From: Glandiceps talaboti
Lineage: Eukaryota; Hemichordata; Enteropneusta; Spengelidae
Direction of reading: 5' to 3'
Length of the DNA: 35,000 nucleotides
NCBI RefSeq assembly: GCF_964340395.1
Contig: NC_135554.1
Location: forward strand, 5,690,475-5,725,474
Shown: positions 12,201 to 22,686 of the stretch, piece after piece
Position numbering within the stretch: position 1 is the first letter of the stretch
Layout of the letters: the number at the start of each line of letters is the position of its first letter
The notes under the pieces: generated by a model
The model's input: the letters and a program-made list of their open reading frames with translations, nothing else
Told to the model about the DNA's origin: nothing
Databases searched by the model: none
Position numbers and translations under genes: made by a program

Positions 12201-15124
12201 GAAGTCTTAATTATTGTAGACGCGGAAATATAAACCTTAAACCTTTACTGTTACTGAATTGAAATGACAATTGTGTTGTCTATGACAATTGTTGTCTATG
12301 TTGACTTTGATTACTTGATGTGAACTACACGATATCATGTGTCGTGTGTGGAGAGAACACCGATCTTGTGAGTCGAGTTCTAAGAGTTTCTATATTTCTG
12401 TTATTGTAATGTCGAAGAATGAACTGTTTTTATTCATTTTTTATAATCACATTATTGTCTTTGGAAAAACCTTTAGCCAATACATGCAACAAAAAAACTT
12501 CTAGAACGAATAGTTATTAACGGATATCAGTTAAAAGAAGACGAAGCGACAACACATACAGTAAAACATTACTGAGGGATAAAAATACTCAGGCTGTCAT
12601 TCATAGAGACTTGACAACCGCTGTAGGTCTTTGAAAAAATACATTTACAACCACAGCTTGCAGTCATTTACCAGATCCTTCTGTACAGATTTTTAAATAC
12701 AATAGATCACAGTGAATAGTCATGGGTATTGTTAATTCAAACTCTTTTGTACGTAGATGGTCCGAAAGTATTCGATAGTATAACCTATTGATATGCAAAT
12801 TAAATTTGGTGAGCTAATATGCCACCCATAATGCACTGCAACTTTAGTTTGAAGAGTTACTACCAAACACACAAGTTTTCTGCCTATATGTACATGTGTC
12901 ATTGACAGACTATTTATATTTAAATTAATATTATTTCATGCAAAACATGTGGAACTTTGTGGATGTGACTTTTCAACTATTTTTGGAAACAATTAAAATT
13001 ATCTTTGTAGCCTATTGCCACAGTAGACAGACTTTTGAAGTCTCCGAACTGGTCAGTCAGTTCTCCATACATCGGGGTATGCTCTGGTTTTTCTGCAAAT
13101 CGAATAAATCTTTCGCCTTTTACTAAAGATTTCCGTGCAGAGGAACAACAAATGAGTTTTTAACAATTTTTGAAAGCCCTACATTGTAGGGTGATAATGA
13201 AATAAAGATTAGAACTGTACATGTAAATACTTCAGAAGTATCTGCCGAAAGTATAACAGTTGATGTATTCTCCAAATAAATTCCGTCAAAAGGAAAACCT
13301 ATTGACAGACAATTGTGACCTAAAATGTTGAGATATAATAAGAACACCTCCATCCCCAAGCAGTACTGCTAATATCGACTATGGAGAATCTCACAAGAAG
13401 ATCTCACATCAATAGAATCGTTAGTAATTCAAACAGTAAATTAGACATGATTAAGCGTACTTTAGGTTATAATTCTCCTCAGAATGTCAGTAAGATCTTA
13501 TACACTGCTTTAATTAGGAGTGGTCTTGAGTTTTGTAGTTGTTTGTGGGCTGGCACACCCAGATGTTAGAAGGGGTACAGAGAAGGGCTACCAAGTTTAT
13601 TCTACATTATCCCGACCTAAATGATAAAGATAGGCTTACTCAACTAAATCTTTTACCCTTAACGACAAAAGGGAAATGGCAGACTTGACACTTCTTTATA
13701 AATGTAAATTTGGGTACAAAGACATCAAACTAGATGACTTTATCCACTTTAATTCAGTTGAACGGGATTACCCCCAACACAAGGTTTTCGACTGATAAAC
13801 TTAAACTCAAAGGGCAATTTAGCCAGACAGAGTCTTTTTAAAAAATTCATATTTTAATAGAATTGTACCCCTCTGGAATCTGCTCAGTCACGATATTAGA
13901 CATGCGGAGAGTGTCTCTGCTTTTAGATCTGAACTTTCATCGTTTTATCACCAGAAATTTATGAATTCTTTTGAACCATCTGTTTTTTGTACATAGTCGT
14001 CTATTTGTAAATGTGGTGACTGCAAAACTTGTTGATTTCAATGTCTTTGTTATCATTTTCTGTGTTTGCAAATTTGCTCTTTTAATTTATTTTAGTTAAT
14101 AAAAAAGCACCTGTTTGTTCATTCCATTCACAGGCTATGTTTTGTGATTTAGTTGTATTTTTATTGTTTGCTAGTTACTACTTTTTTGTAATATGTATTT
14201 TTTTTCTGCCTTGTCTAGTTCCATTGTTAATATTTTTTCATTATTGTGTAAATCACCTTTTGCCTGTGATGAAGAGTAATAAATAAAAAAAAATAAAAAA
14301 AGACATATGCCGATGAGACCATAGACTCTTCACCTGGTGGAGGATTTATGATGAGATTAAGATGGTATACTATTTTAGGGCAGTTGTACTAACATTTTAT
14401 TTTTAAAAAGGTAGTGAGGAAACATCAATTTTAACCTTAGCCCTGTTACATGCATTACTCAAAAGTATGGGCGCAAGAAAGCCTGCACTCTTTTAACTAG
14501 TAACGAGTTACTTATTTTTTTTCCCAGAACTTCACTATACATCTTCACCCGTCACGAATTCTCAAGACGAATTTACGAAACAAACACCAGAAGAGCGTGA
14601 TCCCAATGCACGATCGTCCTCTCCCGGTCATGATCAGCATTATGGTTATTCCGAACTTTATGCAACCACCGGGCAAGACGACGAAGAAGGCGATCAAGCG
14701 ACAACACGTCTCATTGAAAGAGATACCTATGAAACGCAGAGAAAGGAGTCTGATTCCGAAAACCCGCTCCAAGAAACGGAATGTCTTATGCTGTCCGAGG
14801 CCGAGCGTCATAGTCAGATTACCGAGAATAATGAACAGCGCCACCAACCAACTGAGAGAGATTTGAGAAGTACTCCTGGACTTGACGATCCTATATGTAC
14901 ATTTCGAATGGAGATCTCGCACAAGGCGATGGCATTTCGAACAACTCGGGCCATCCACATGATAGTTAAACTCAAAATAAATCCGTATAAATGTTTGATA
15001 TACAGGTTAATATCACATGTTAACCTAAAATAACATAAACATATTATCTGTTTCCTTGGATGACCTCCAAATTCGTATTATCAATTTAAAAAGACTAGGA
15101 ACAAACTCTCACATAACAAAATTT

Positions 15125-15161
<37 letters not shown>

Positions 15162-18100
15162 GAACTTTGGTTTTCATGGTCGATTAGGGAAATTGCTTCC
15201 AACACACAATCTACCGCAATAGCGTGATGGAGAGTTTTAGCAAGCAGATGTTATATATGTATATCATTTAACAAGCAATAGACTCAAGTACTTAGTACAA
15301 GACTCTGTCAGAAATGAGATCAGGACTACTATAAGATATACTAGTATATGTTTACTGTAAATATACTTACCATTATTATCTTGTCGACTTCATTATTTTC
15401 ACAGGCCTCGCGTACGTAACCTATGACCTAGGATAAAATAAACATATCTCAACGTTTATATGGTGATAACAATTTAGCGACGTCATCTGGAAAAGTTTGC
15501 CAACTTCGATGAAAGTTTTCGGGGGTAATTTATAGACGTCGATTAATTAAGACAAATGCTGTTAGATGAAAGCATAGAAAGTGTCTATTCAGACATATTT
15601 AATATCAATTTAGAAAACTCGTTTTAAAAGTATACATTACAATCATTGTGGAAGTATCGTGTTCTGTGGAAGTACTACGTAGTTGACTCGCTGCAATACC
15701 ACAAAAGTCAAACCGAGCAGAAAATGATAACGGAATCCCGACCACTTTCATATCTGACGTCATTTTCTGTTTACTAAGCTAACAAAAGTGAGGAAGAAGT
15801 AATGTCACAGTGTTGAAGACAACGTTATAGATAGAAGTCAACCTGTGACGTCATAGAATATATTACATACCTTCCAAAGAGACCGTGTGCTAGTTTTCTC
15901 GTTTGACCGATTTTGAATTTCCAGCAAACTACCGAGAGTTGCATCCTTGACAGCTCTATAGACCTAAAAAGACACGTTTATACATCGCGAAAAAGAATGA
16001 ATAAATCATAAGAATATATACACATCATTAATAAATAATTTTCTACAAACTTTTTCATTATATCAATGGGTGTGTAGCTGTAACTGGAAAAAATATTGTT
16101 GATTTAATCTTTGTTCTCAGTTCCGACGTCGTCATTCAGCTAATCAGACGGAAACACCTTATATGTAGACTAGTTACTATACGTGCAGTCATTCTATATG
16201 ATCTCCTCTAATGCATAGTCAAACAGACACAATTGTATCAAAAATCTAGCTAAATCTCGTACTGGGGAAGGGATGAACAGCGCATGTCAGTAGTAATCCA
16301 TCACACACACTGACAGGTGGTTGTCATTGGTTGATTCGTTCAGTTACACATAAATTAAACCTCCACTTTTGAAAGTGACATGAGGAATGTTTGAATGTAA
16401 GTGACGTCATCACGTTTAATCAATGCTCCAATAAAATAAACCATGACTGTTGGTGGTAAAAACGGAATGTTATGATACAGTGCTAGAGAAATCTATTTGA
16501 CTATATGTATCATGTATAGGACTAGACTAGAAGCAAAAATTCATAACATTTACTAGTAAAATGTGCTTCAGCCCATCTATATTATTCAAGGGGGGGGGGA
16601 TGTCAACGAAAAATAGCGAATGTCAGAGCTACTGGGGTTGTCATGGAAATTATGTACATTTTAACATTTACAAAAAAATGTGTGCACTTTTCACAAGGGA
16701 GTTTGCAGTCATTATATTAGTATATAATATTCTATTTCAGGTACTGAGGATTAATGGACTTACCTTTATTTTAGATACACTGTCTGTTTTCATTTGTGAC
16801 GCCAGATGCAACATCTGATCCAGCAAACTGACTTGAAGAATTAGATTATTAGTAAATGCGTTCTGCTTCTCTACTGATGCTTGAAAAGTAAATCCAAACG
16901 TAACGCTACAATATAGTAAAATGAAAAGACAGAAATGAAACATGTTGTCTATAGTCAGAGTGATATTTGCATCCTATCATGATTATGTTTGAATTATATA
17001 AAGATATATTCGCATCATATAAAGACATGGCCACCTCATATACCAACTAATGGTGTACTTGTATACAGTAATAAAATGTTCGCATCATATAAAGATTAGT
17101 TTACATCATATAATGATATGTTCACATCAGATAATGTCACTCACTTATAATATTTTATTTACATCGCAAGGCATCACGGATACTTTTGGCTGAGAGATCA
17201 CAATACACAATGTGACCCGTCGATCGTCATCATATGACCTCATGACAGGTGATATGAATGAAAGTCTCACGATTAAGTAATTTGGATAGCAGGTGAAGAT
17301 TTACACGTGATCAATTATATGATAATATAATTATTTTTATAATAATCTCACACGCTGAAATGTAACAGTTCATTGAAAATAGTTGTAGCAATAGAGTAAT
17401 AGAGTAAAATTAATTATTTTAACTGAAAAGTTATAGGAAGTGAAATCTAACGAAAATGATTGTAATAACATGGTTAGGGTTTAACGCTTTCATTTCTATA
17501 TATATAGCAGGAAACGTGCACTTACGCGTAAACCAAACCCGCCGGTACAAGGAAACAGGCTGAAATGAAAAATAATAATAACACAATTTAATGATTGATG
17601 GTATTTTTGTAAACTGTAGAATTCATATGCAGTCAATTGGCATAGTATGACATGTTGGTTGAAATGAGCGTGAAGTCTATGTTTATAAGACGACGTTCTT
17701 GCCCGCTTTGGACTTCGCAGTACATCGTGCAGTCCCTAAGATGTTAACCAGCTTAGTACTCAATCGCTAAATTTGATAATTATGATTGTCATTACCAGTA
17801 GAATTATTCAACTTGATAGCGATACTTGCAGAAGAAAGCCAACAAATTATGAAACTCACTGAATCGGTTACGACTATGGCAGATCTACTATCGGCAAACT
17901 ATAACACACACAAGCAAAAATTAACACATGTTTGCGACTTGTTGATATACTAAGCTGTGATCAAAGAATGTACGTTGATGTATGAAAGTGTTTCTGATTA
18001 AACACCATAGTAATAAGAGACACTATCTTGATTACATGGTGCAAAGGCACCACATCACTATCACAGAATTGATAGTTTTAGCATGTGTCTATCTCGGTTT

Positions 18101-20375
18101 GACGATAACACACTTTCCGTACGTATTACACATGTAAGTGAATTTGTGGTTTACACTTACCTAGAGCGTCATTGATGTTTGGTATACCGCTTGTAAACAT
18201 ATATGGTGGCCAAAAGTATTCTATCATATGTTTGTATGTGTAGAGTAGAAAGGGACACAGTGCTAGGGAGATAATTGATGGTAGCGAGATAACGACGAGT
18301 TCCATAGGTTTGTTGAAAAATGCATTCATGTCTTCTAATATAACGATGTCTCCTTGGGTTAAAACTGTAAGATAAACAAAGTAAATTTTTCTACCTTTAG
18401 TTTTCGTTTTGTAAAAATACCAAAATCGCTAAGTGCTATAACCGTGACGGCTTTGTACATCTCATAAGTTAGATACAATATTTCCGAATAAGAAGTGAAT
18501 GCCGCGTGTAAACTCAATATTCCTAGATTTTTTTGCGCCAGGTGAACGAGAGTAAAAGTATTCGAGTCTGATACTTAAACAACGTAGGTTGTACTGTAAG
18601 TTTGCTACAAATTTCACATCTTATTGAAGCTGTATATAGAAAAAGCAAACTTTTACACTAAATGTTACATATATTCAGACGTTTCATTTACAGTGCATAT
18701 CCATAGCAACCAATCTTCCAGTAAGAAAGGGTTGAACGTTGTAAACAACGTTGAAGCAAAGGTTCCCAACATTAAATTCTGACATGTTCGTTCACTTGAT
18801 ATACCGCCACCAACGACGAAAACCGACAATCACTATAGCTTTGCTAGCTGTTGCTAGGTTGAACATCATTTATCACTAAGCCTACTTTGTTTGTATATTT
18901 AATGATGTCGATTGAGGTGAAACCTACGTGTTTGTTTTTGGAGTGACAGGTCTCCACCTAACTCAAGCACATCAGTTAACGACGTCGGAGCTGTTACATT
19001 AGCACGTTGCCTCTTCTTTTTGTATCGTCGCCACTGTGCTGGTATCATCAGGAACAATAACCCTGTAATAGAAAGTTAACGCACAGGGGTCACAAAAGGT
19101 CATATTCTGGCGTCATATACGATGTACATGTCGTCTGCTACAGTACAGTACCCTCATCATGGTTCTGACTAAATACTATATTGTAGTAGAAAATTGTGGC
19201 GATTAAACGAGGTATAAAGTTTGGTAAGACTTGCAACAATGTTTAATGTTATAAACACAATAAAGATAACATACAACACCACCCCCTAATACGGTGTCAC
19301 ACTCTACTCCTTATTTGGTTAAAAGATGTAAGCAGTACAGAGTAACATGGATAGAAACACTGCTACTATTAACAACAGACGCATGATAGAACTGTACATG
19401 TATGAAAACGTTCAAACATCCGGCCAACTTTACAGGTCCTGGTGACTACACAAACCATATATAGAATGGAACACTATCTCAGTCAGAGATCAATTTCTGC
19501 TTATCTTTCTAGTTTTTATCCAATGTCTATTTGTTTACTAGTATCTTACAAAAGAAATTCACTTAACTTCGCCCACAAAATATGTTTCACAAATGTATTT
19601 TTATCTTGGTGCATACAGTATTGGTAGATAAAGGACAACGTTTGACTCTATGACTTTTACTACCCAACCCATTACAGTAGAAAAGAAAAGTTTATTATGA
19701 CAATACTGTTTTTCAGACTTCAATGACTTCAGTTGGTAACAATGTAATAATACAAATGTGTATCGTGGCACATACACGTACGGTTTCGACAAGGTTAGGT
19801 CAAATTGGCTGTAAAATAAGACCTTGTCATTATCATTGAACTTGATAACATGCATGGTCATGTGGTAAATGCCCTGTAATCTCTTGATCCCGGAAAAATC
19901 ATTGGAAGGAAGTCACGTTCAGTTAAGATTCGAGATATATATATAAGGAAAAAGTTGTAACAGTTTCGGAAGGGTAATTATTTATATCGACGTCAGCATG
20001 ATGAATGGGGTTGATCTATTTTTGAACACATATAAATCCGTTTCGAAAAGGAAACTGTGTCATAAATGATTGAAAGCGACACACACACTGAGTTTAAATG
20101 CTTTAAAAATGAAAAGTAAATACATTTGTACTTAAATACAACTGAGGTTAAACTATTCCAGTGTCAACTTCTGGCGTTGCTAATACAGTTAATCACATAA
20201 TTGACAACATTTTTAGAATTATTATACATTTTATATTAAATTGTCACAGGAACGTTTAATGCATTTTTCATAAATAAAAGGTTTGAGTTCTGACAAATGA
20301 CACGTGATGGTTAAATATGCCTCAATAAGTGGAATATTATAGGTACATTTCCATATACAGTATACCCCCTCGCCC

Positions 20376-20454
<79 letters not shown>

Positions 20455-21847
20455 ACTTATACGTCTTTGCGATTCGAAATTGTGATTTCTATTTCTACAT
20501 TCCATTTCTTCGGGTTCGTATTAAAACAGTGAAAACGTGGATATATTGATGGGTGTTTTTTTTTCTATCATTTCGTCACAGTCGTTGGAAATCTATTTGT
20601 CTGTTCTAAACTACTGAAGATTTCTCTTTGTGAAATGAGCCTGTTAATTGTTACTCTACAGTTATCGATCAGTCTGGTCAATCGTTATATATGATGGCAA
20701 TCGTTATATTATGATGGGCTTTCAAATGATGACTTCATACACACACATTCGTCAAGTATATATCCCGATACATGATACAGAAATAATTTCGTGATAAATA
20801 TAAATTTGAAACTGAATAGCAATGGGTATTCTAAGACACATCTCCTATTATCATTACAGTGTGTCTATCCATACGTGATTTCCATGCCTCTACGTTACTC
20901 TCTCAATAGAGCAGATTACATGACTTGTACAAGAGGAACTGGCAACATCCGATTTTAGTAAAGAAAATAAATACGATAGATGATTTTTATAGGATCACTG
21001 GCAAAGTTTATAGTTTTTTTGGGTGATATACTTTTCCTAGCATAATATTATATCTGTATATTGTAATTTCTGAAGCATACCTACGACCACCATTTACTAT
21101 TGCCAGAACTGAAACCTGGTATTGAGATACAATGCATGAATGGTTCGATAACGTGACACCGTGAATTTATTAGTGATACAGCCATGCATGATATTACGCA
21201 TACTTCACACGTACGAATCAAGTTATCATGGAAACGCCCACTATCCCATCAAATACATTGTATGACTAAAACGCCAGAGCACGATTTTAATATCAGCGAA
21301 GGCCTACAACGCCATTAACGTAATAGTTAAATCTATGCTTTATATATGCATGATATGTATCTTCACTTAAAGTAAAAATGTGTGAATGTAGTTTGTGTAC
21401 GGATATTTGCAATGTGTTTACATTGCAAATCGAAGAATACTTGTACTGAAAGCAGTAAGTACACACTAGCTCCTCCTTAACCCGTCATTAGTGTGTTTTT
21501 TAAAAATCGTTATTTTCTTATGTATTGACTCAAGAACTCGTGAGAACAGAAGGCTGGTGCTTAGCGTAACGTTATTATTCGGCTTATTGTACCATTGTCC
21601 TTGCGTATGTCACATTCGTATAGATAATCGATGTTGCTTCACGCGTAGTTATAATTCCTAATTTGTAACACAAGTACTTTCAATGTCTGTCTCTGTCTGT
21701 CTGTCTGTCGTAATAACATTTCTTAACATGTACTCTACCTGAGATGATCAAAACAACTCCTAAAATTGGTGGTAGGATAAATTCCATGGTTGTTGGCATT
21801 GCCATCATTGGACCCGATTCGCCCGACGCTGCAGGTGTTGACACCAT
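9162..21847 (-). CDS. Multi-pass membrane protein, possibly DUF4239/bestrophin-like
   Basis: Nine exons join in phase: 21847-21739, 19062-18928, 18364-18161, 17559-17526, 16905-16764, 15963-15871, 15427-15371, 11802-11659, then 9260-9162 or its duplicate 10034-9936. They total 1017 nt and encode 338 residues without an internal stop. Hydrophobic segments lie at about residues 23-43, 104-125, 147-168 and 288-305. A basic stretch (48-56, RRYKKKRQR) follows the first and argues for a cytosolic loop there. Residues 169-287 are predicted mostly helical, and the last 32 are charged and acidic. The pattern of a GF-containing segment, a roughly 100-residue helical region and a final Trp-led hydrophobic segment weakly resembles DUF4239 (bestrophin-like) proteins. 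That is inference; the function is unknown. The Met at 21847 is the first in the frame. Five introns exceed 500 bp, and one holds a LINE. Confidence 0.8.
9936..10034 (-). CDS. Terminal coding exon, proximal copy
   Basis: The duplicate of the 9162-9260 exon has the same length, the same acceptor context and its own TAA. The protein differs only at residue 5 (Ala for Ser) and the last residue (Leu for Pro). It is the first terminal exon met after the last transmembrane exon, so it may be the default 3' end. Confidence 0.78.
   Translation of the reverse strand, partial: VDISALTDVIKRVDEFYKKEVDMEDEVVISKL
10565..10675 (-). CDS. Candidate cassette or alternative first exon with hydrophobic segment
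   Basis: Bounded by an acceptor (TACTTGCACAG|AGTCAA) and a donor (TTTAGG|GTATGT). It is 111 nt, phase 0 at both ends and open throughout. It fits exactly between the last transmembrane exon (ends phase 0) and either terminal exon (starts phase 0). It encodes SQSKR, then MDLCMCIVTVFSITILTYVN, then DLDSPFSGFFR. As a cassette it would add a fifth membrane segment, giving 375 residues and moving the acidic tail to the other side of the membrane. Alternatively the Met at 10660 could start a short transcript, with the hydrophobic stretch as a signal peptide. Neither use is proven. Confidence 0.5.
10676..11658 (-). other. Intron sequence
   Basis: Part of the intron between the last transmembrane exon and the terminal exons. 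A plus-strand open frame at 11361-11549 includes a hydrophobic stretch but has no recognisable family or convincing exon boundary. Confidence 0.5.
11659..11802 (-). CDS. Exon encoding last transmembrane segment
   Basis: An acceptor (TCTTTCAG|AGTAAT) and donor (ATACAG|GTTAGT) enclose 48 codons, phase 0 at both ends. It encodes an amphipathic helix-like stretch, then WIFLLALSFFSFFGILLI as the final hydrophobic segment (residues 288-305). Confidence 0.85.
11803..13369 (-). other. Intron sequence, left of the LINE
   Basis: Part of the 3.6-kb intron at 11803-15370. Apart from AT-rich sequence and short open frames on both strands (12938-13359), I see nothing recognisable. Confidence 0.5.
13370..14301 (+). 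mobile_element. 5'-truncated LINE, CR1/L2/Jockey-like
   Basis: The plus strand carries the C-terminal end of a non-LTR retrotransposon reverse-transcriptase ORF, followed by a 3' UTR that ends in an AATAAA-containing A-rich tail (about 14278-14301). The endonuclease and RT catalytic region are absent. It lies antisense inside an intron of the membrane-protein gene. I cannot assign the exact clade. Confidence 0.82.
13381..13996 (+). pseudogene. LINE ORF2 C-terminal remnant, frameshifted
   Basis: Diagnostic pieces appear in successive frames: KILYTALIRSGLEFCSCLW, then EGVQRRATKFILHYP, then REMADLTLLYKCKFGY, then RIVPLWNLLSHDIRHAESVS up to a TAG at 13994-13996. This order is typical of the C-terminal end of CR1/L2/Jockey-group LINE polyproteins. 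At least three frame changes and internal stops show the copy is dead. Confidence 0.82.
14528..15033 (+). CDS. Exon-like open frame nested antisense in intron
   Basis: An excellent acceptor (ATTTTTTTTCCCAG|AACTTC) ends at 14527. From GAA at 14527-14529 one frame stays open to TAA at 15031-15033 and lacks an early Met. The product is hydrophilic and acidic (for example QDDEEGDQATTRLIERDTYE, then ECLMLSEAERHSQITENNEQ) and looks like a cytosolic tail or disordered region. Base use at 14545-14960 is richer in CG than the surrounding intron, which favours past or present coding. No partner exon upstream on the plus strand was found. It could be the last exon of a nested gene, a captured exon or a pseudogene piece. 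No family recognised. Confidence 0.4.
15034..15370 (-). other. Intron sequence with AT microsatellite
   Basis: The right part of the intron at 11803-15370. It contains an (AT)n run at 15128-15159 and no other recognisable feature. Confidence 0.6.
15371..15427 (-). CDS. Exon 7 of membrane-protein gene
   Basis: Acceptor TTATCCTAG|GTCATA and donor ATAATG|GTAAGT enclose 19 codons, phase 0 at both ends (VIGYVREACE... to IIM). It is part of the helical region, residues 240-258. Confidence 0.82.
15871..15963 (-). CDS. Exon 6 of membrane-protein gene
   Basis: Acceptor TCTTTTTAG|GTCTAT and donor TGGAAG|GTATGT enclose 31 codons, phase 0 at both ends, starting VYRAVKDATLG. Residues 209-239 of the helical region. 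Confidence 0.82.
15964..16763 (-). other. Intron sequence
   Basis: 800-bp intron. A G9 run occurs near 16591-16599. No other feature is recognised. Confidence 0.6.
16764..16905 (-). CDS. Exon 5 of membrane-protein gene
   Basis: The acceptor TACTATATTGTAG|CGTTACG has a long pyrimidine-rich run before it, and the donor is ATAAAG|GTAAGT. The exon is 142 nt: one base completes the split Ala codon (residue 161), then 47 codons follow. It finishes membrane segment 3 (VTFGFTFQ) and starts the helical region. An upstream Met at 16943 makes this look like a signal-peptide start, but that stretch is better explained as the pyrimidine tract of this acceptor, because the phase fits the microexon exactly. 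Confidence 0.82.
16906..17525 (-). other. Intron with degenerate 20-mer repeats
   Basis: At 16995-17140 the phrase TTCGCATCATATAAAGA recurs imperfectly about five times, spaced irregularly. The remainder is plain AT-rich intron. Confidence 0.6.
17526..17559 (-). CDS. 34-nt microexon, exon 4
   Basis: Acceptor TTTCATTTCAG|CCTGTT and donor TACGC|GTAAGT enclose 34 nt. Two bases complete residue 150 (Ala), ten codons encode CFLVPAGLVY, and two bases begin residue 161 (Ala). It supplies the middle of the third hydrophobic segment. Both neighbouring exons have matching phases, and without it the 34-nt gap would shift the frame. Confidence 0.78.
17560..18160 (-). other. Intron sequence
   Basis: 601-bp intron with no recognised feature. 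Confidence 0.6.
18161..18364 (-). CDS. Exon 3 of membrane-protein gene
   Basis: Acceptor ATCTTACAG|TTTTAACC and donor GCTCTAG|GTAAGT enclose 204 nt that enter and leave in phase 1. It encodes LTQGDIVILEDMNAFFN, then the second hydrophobic segment ELVVISLPSIISLALCPFLL (residues 103-122), then an aromatic/proline-rich loop (YFWPPYMFTSGIPN). Confidence 0.85.
18365..18927 (-). other. Intron sequence
   Basis: 563-bp intron with no recognised feature. Confidence 0.6.
18928..19062 (-). CDS. Exon 2 of membrane-protein gene
   Basis: Acceptor TTCTATTACAG|GGTTAT and a weaker donor ACAC|GTAGGT enclose 135 nt, phase 1 at both ends. It completes membrane segment 1 (LLFLMI) and encodes the basic stretch RRYKKKRQR, then a loop with TSLTDVLELGGDLSLQKQT. 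Reading past the donor meets a stop about 30 nt later, so a splice is needed here. Confidence 0.8.
19063..21738 (-). other. Large first coding intron
   Basis: 2.7-kb intron. It holds a compound trinucleotide microsatellite (20375-20453), a small hairpin (21405-21430) and a short GTCT run near 21686-21708. No exon-like segment is recognised on either strand. Confidence 0.55.
20375..20453. repeat. Compound (AAC)n(ATC)n microsatellite
   Basis: About 15 AAC units pass directly into about 11 ATC units without losing the triplet phase. Confidence 0.95.
21739..21847 (-). CDS. Exon 1 of membrane-protein gene (start codon)
   Basis: ATG at 21847, donor ATCTCAG|GTAGAG at 21739, phase 1 end. It encodes a short Met/Thr/Pro-rich N terminus, then FILPPILGVVLIIS, the start of membrane segment 1. 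Other Met codons at residues 14, 15, 17 and 21 could also start. An acceptor (CTCATAACAG|TACA) lies only 4 nt before the ATG, so the 5' UTR is probably spliced on. Confidence 0.75.
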
Positions 21848-21854
21848 TGTACTG

Positions 21855-22029
<175 letters not shown>

Positions 22030-22486
22030 ACTCTGTTAAACTTTACATGTAACGTTTGTCTATTACTGTAGTGGTAAAATGAGGAACAAATGATAGAAGT
22101 TAATAACATCAAATAACAGATTACTTTTCACTCACTTACTTAAACAAACTTGCATGAATCAAAATGTACATGAAGGAGTTTAGATACAGATAGAGTTTAC
22201 TTACATTTACGCCCTACTGTACGATCTGGTATTATAGATACTAGTAACACGCTGTCCTAAACACATATAAATGTCATGTCTAGGTATACATACTATTACA
22301 ATATACAAAATACATTCACGAACGAGGCAAGTTTTCATACTACGTAATTCGTTTAACAAAGGTCCTAATCACTAAAAATTAGAAGCTTCCCTCTATCACT
22401 CTCGGTTTCTCCGCCTATTACGGGTTTAAAGACACCCAATGTAGATATATCGTGACGTCTGGCAAATGAAACAAATACGTACTAAC

Positions 22487-22566
22487 CTCAGCGTACCAGT
22501 AAAATATTACAATACGAACTGTTGTGAAGGACGTACTTCTGTTTACCAGCGGCAATACAACTGATG
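22487..22566 (-). other. Candidate 5' noncoding exon
   Basis: Acceptor ATACTATCAG|CATCAG and donor GCTGAG|GTTAGT enclose 80 nt. Spliced to 21851, it places an in-frame stop upstream of the Met at 21847, which fits a 5' UTR exon. The evidence is splice-site shape only. Confidence 0.2.
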
Positions 22567-22640
22567 CTGATAGTATAGTATAGGACTTGACTCGTGTGAC
22601 CACAAAGGGACGTACGCTATATACATGTATGCTGACTTAC

Positions 22641-22686
22641 GCAAGAATTGTACAAACAAGCGTTGACCAATGTACTATTAAGTGAT
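22641..22686 (-). other. Candidate 5' noncoding exon
   Basis: Acceptor ACATGCAG|ATCACT and strong donor TTGC|GTAAGT enclose 46 nt. It would lie upstream of the 22487-22566 candidate. The evidence is splice-site shape only. Confidence 0.2.

Noticed and set aside
14545-14958. 137-codon minus-strand frame and 14597-14866 plus-strand frame
   Set aside because: Both shadow the longer, better-supported plus-strand frame that follows the strong acceptor at 14527. Their products show no consistent protein character.
16737-16943. Signal-peptide start at the Met at 16943
   Set aside because: The hydrophobic N terminus is encoded by the pyrimidine tract of an acceptor whose phase joins exactly to the 34-nt microexon. 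A real alternative start cannot be fully excluded.
20231-20532. Poly-Met/Leu and poly-Thr/Ser frames
   Set aside because: Translations of the (AAC)(ATC) microsatellite.
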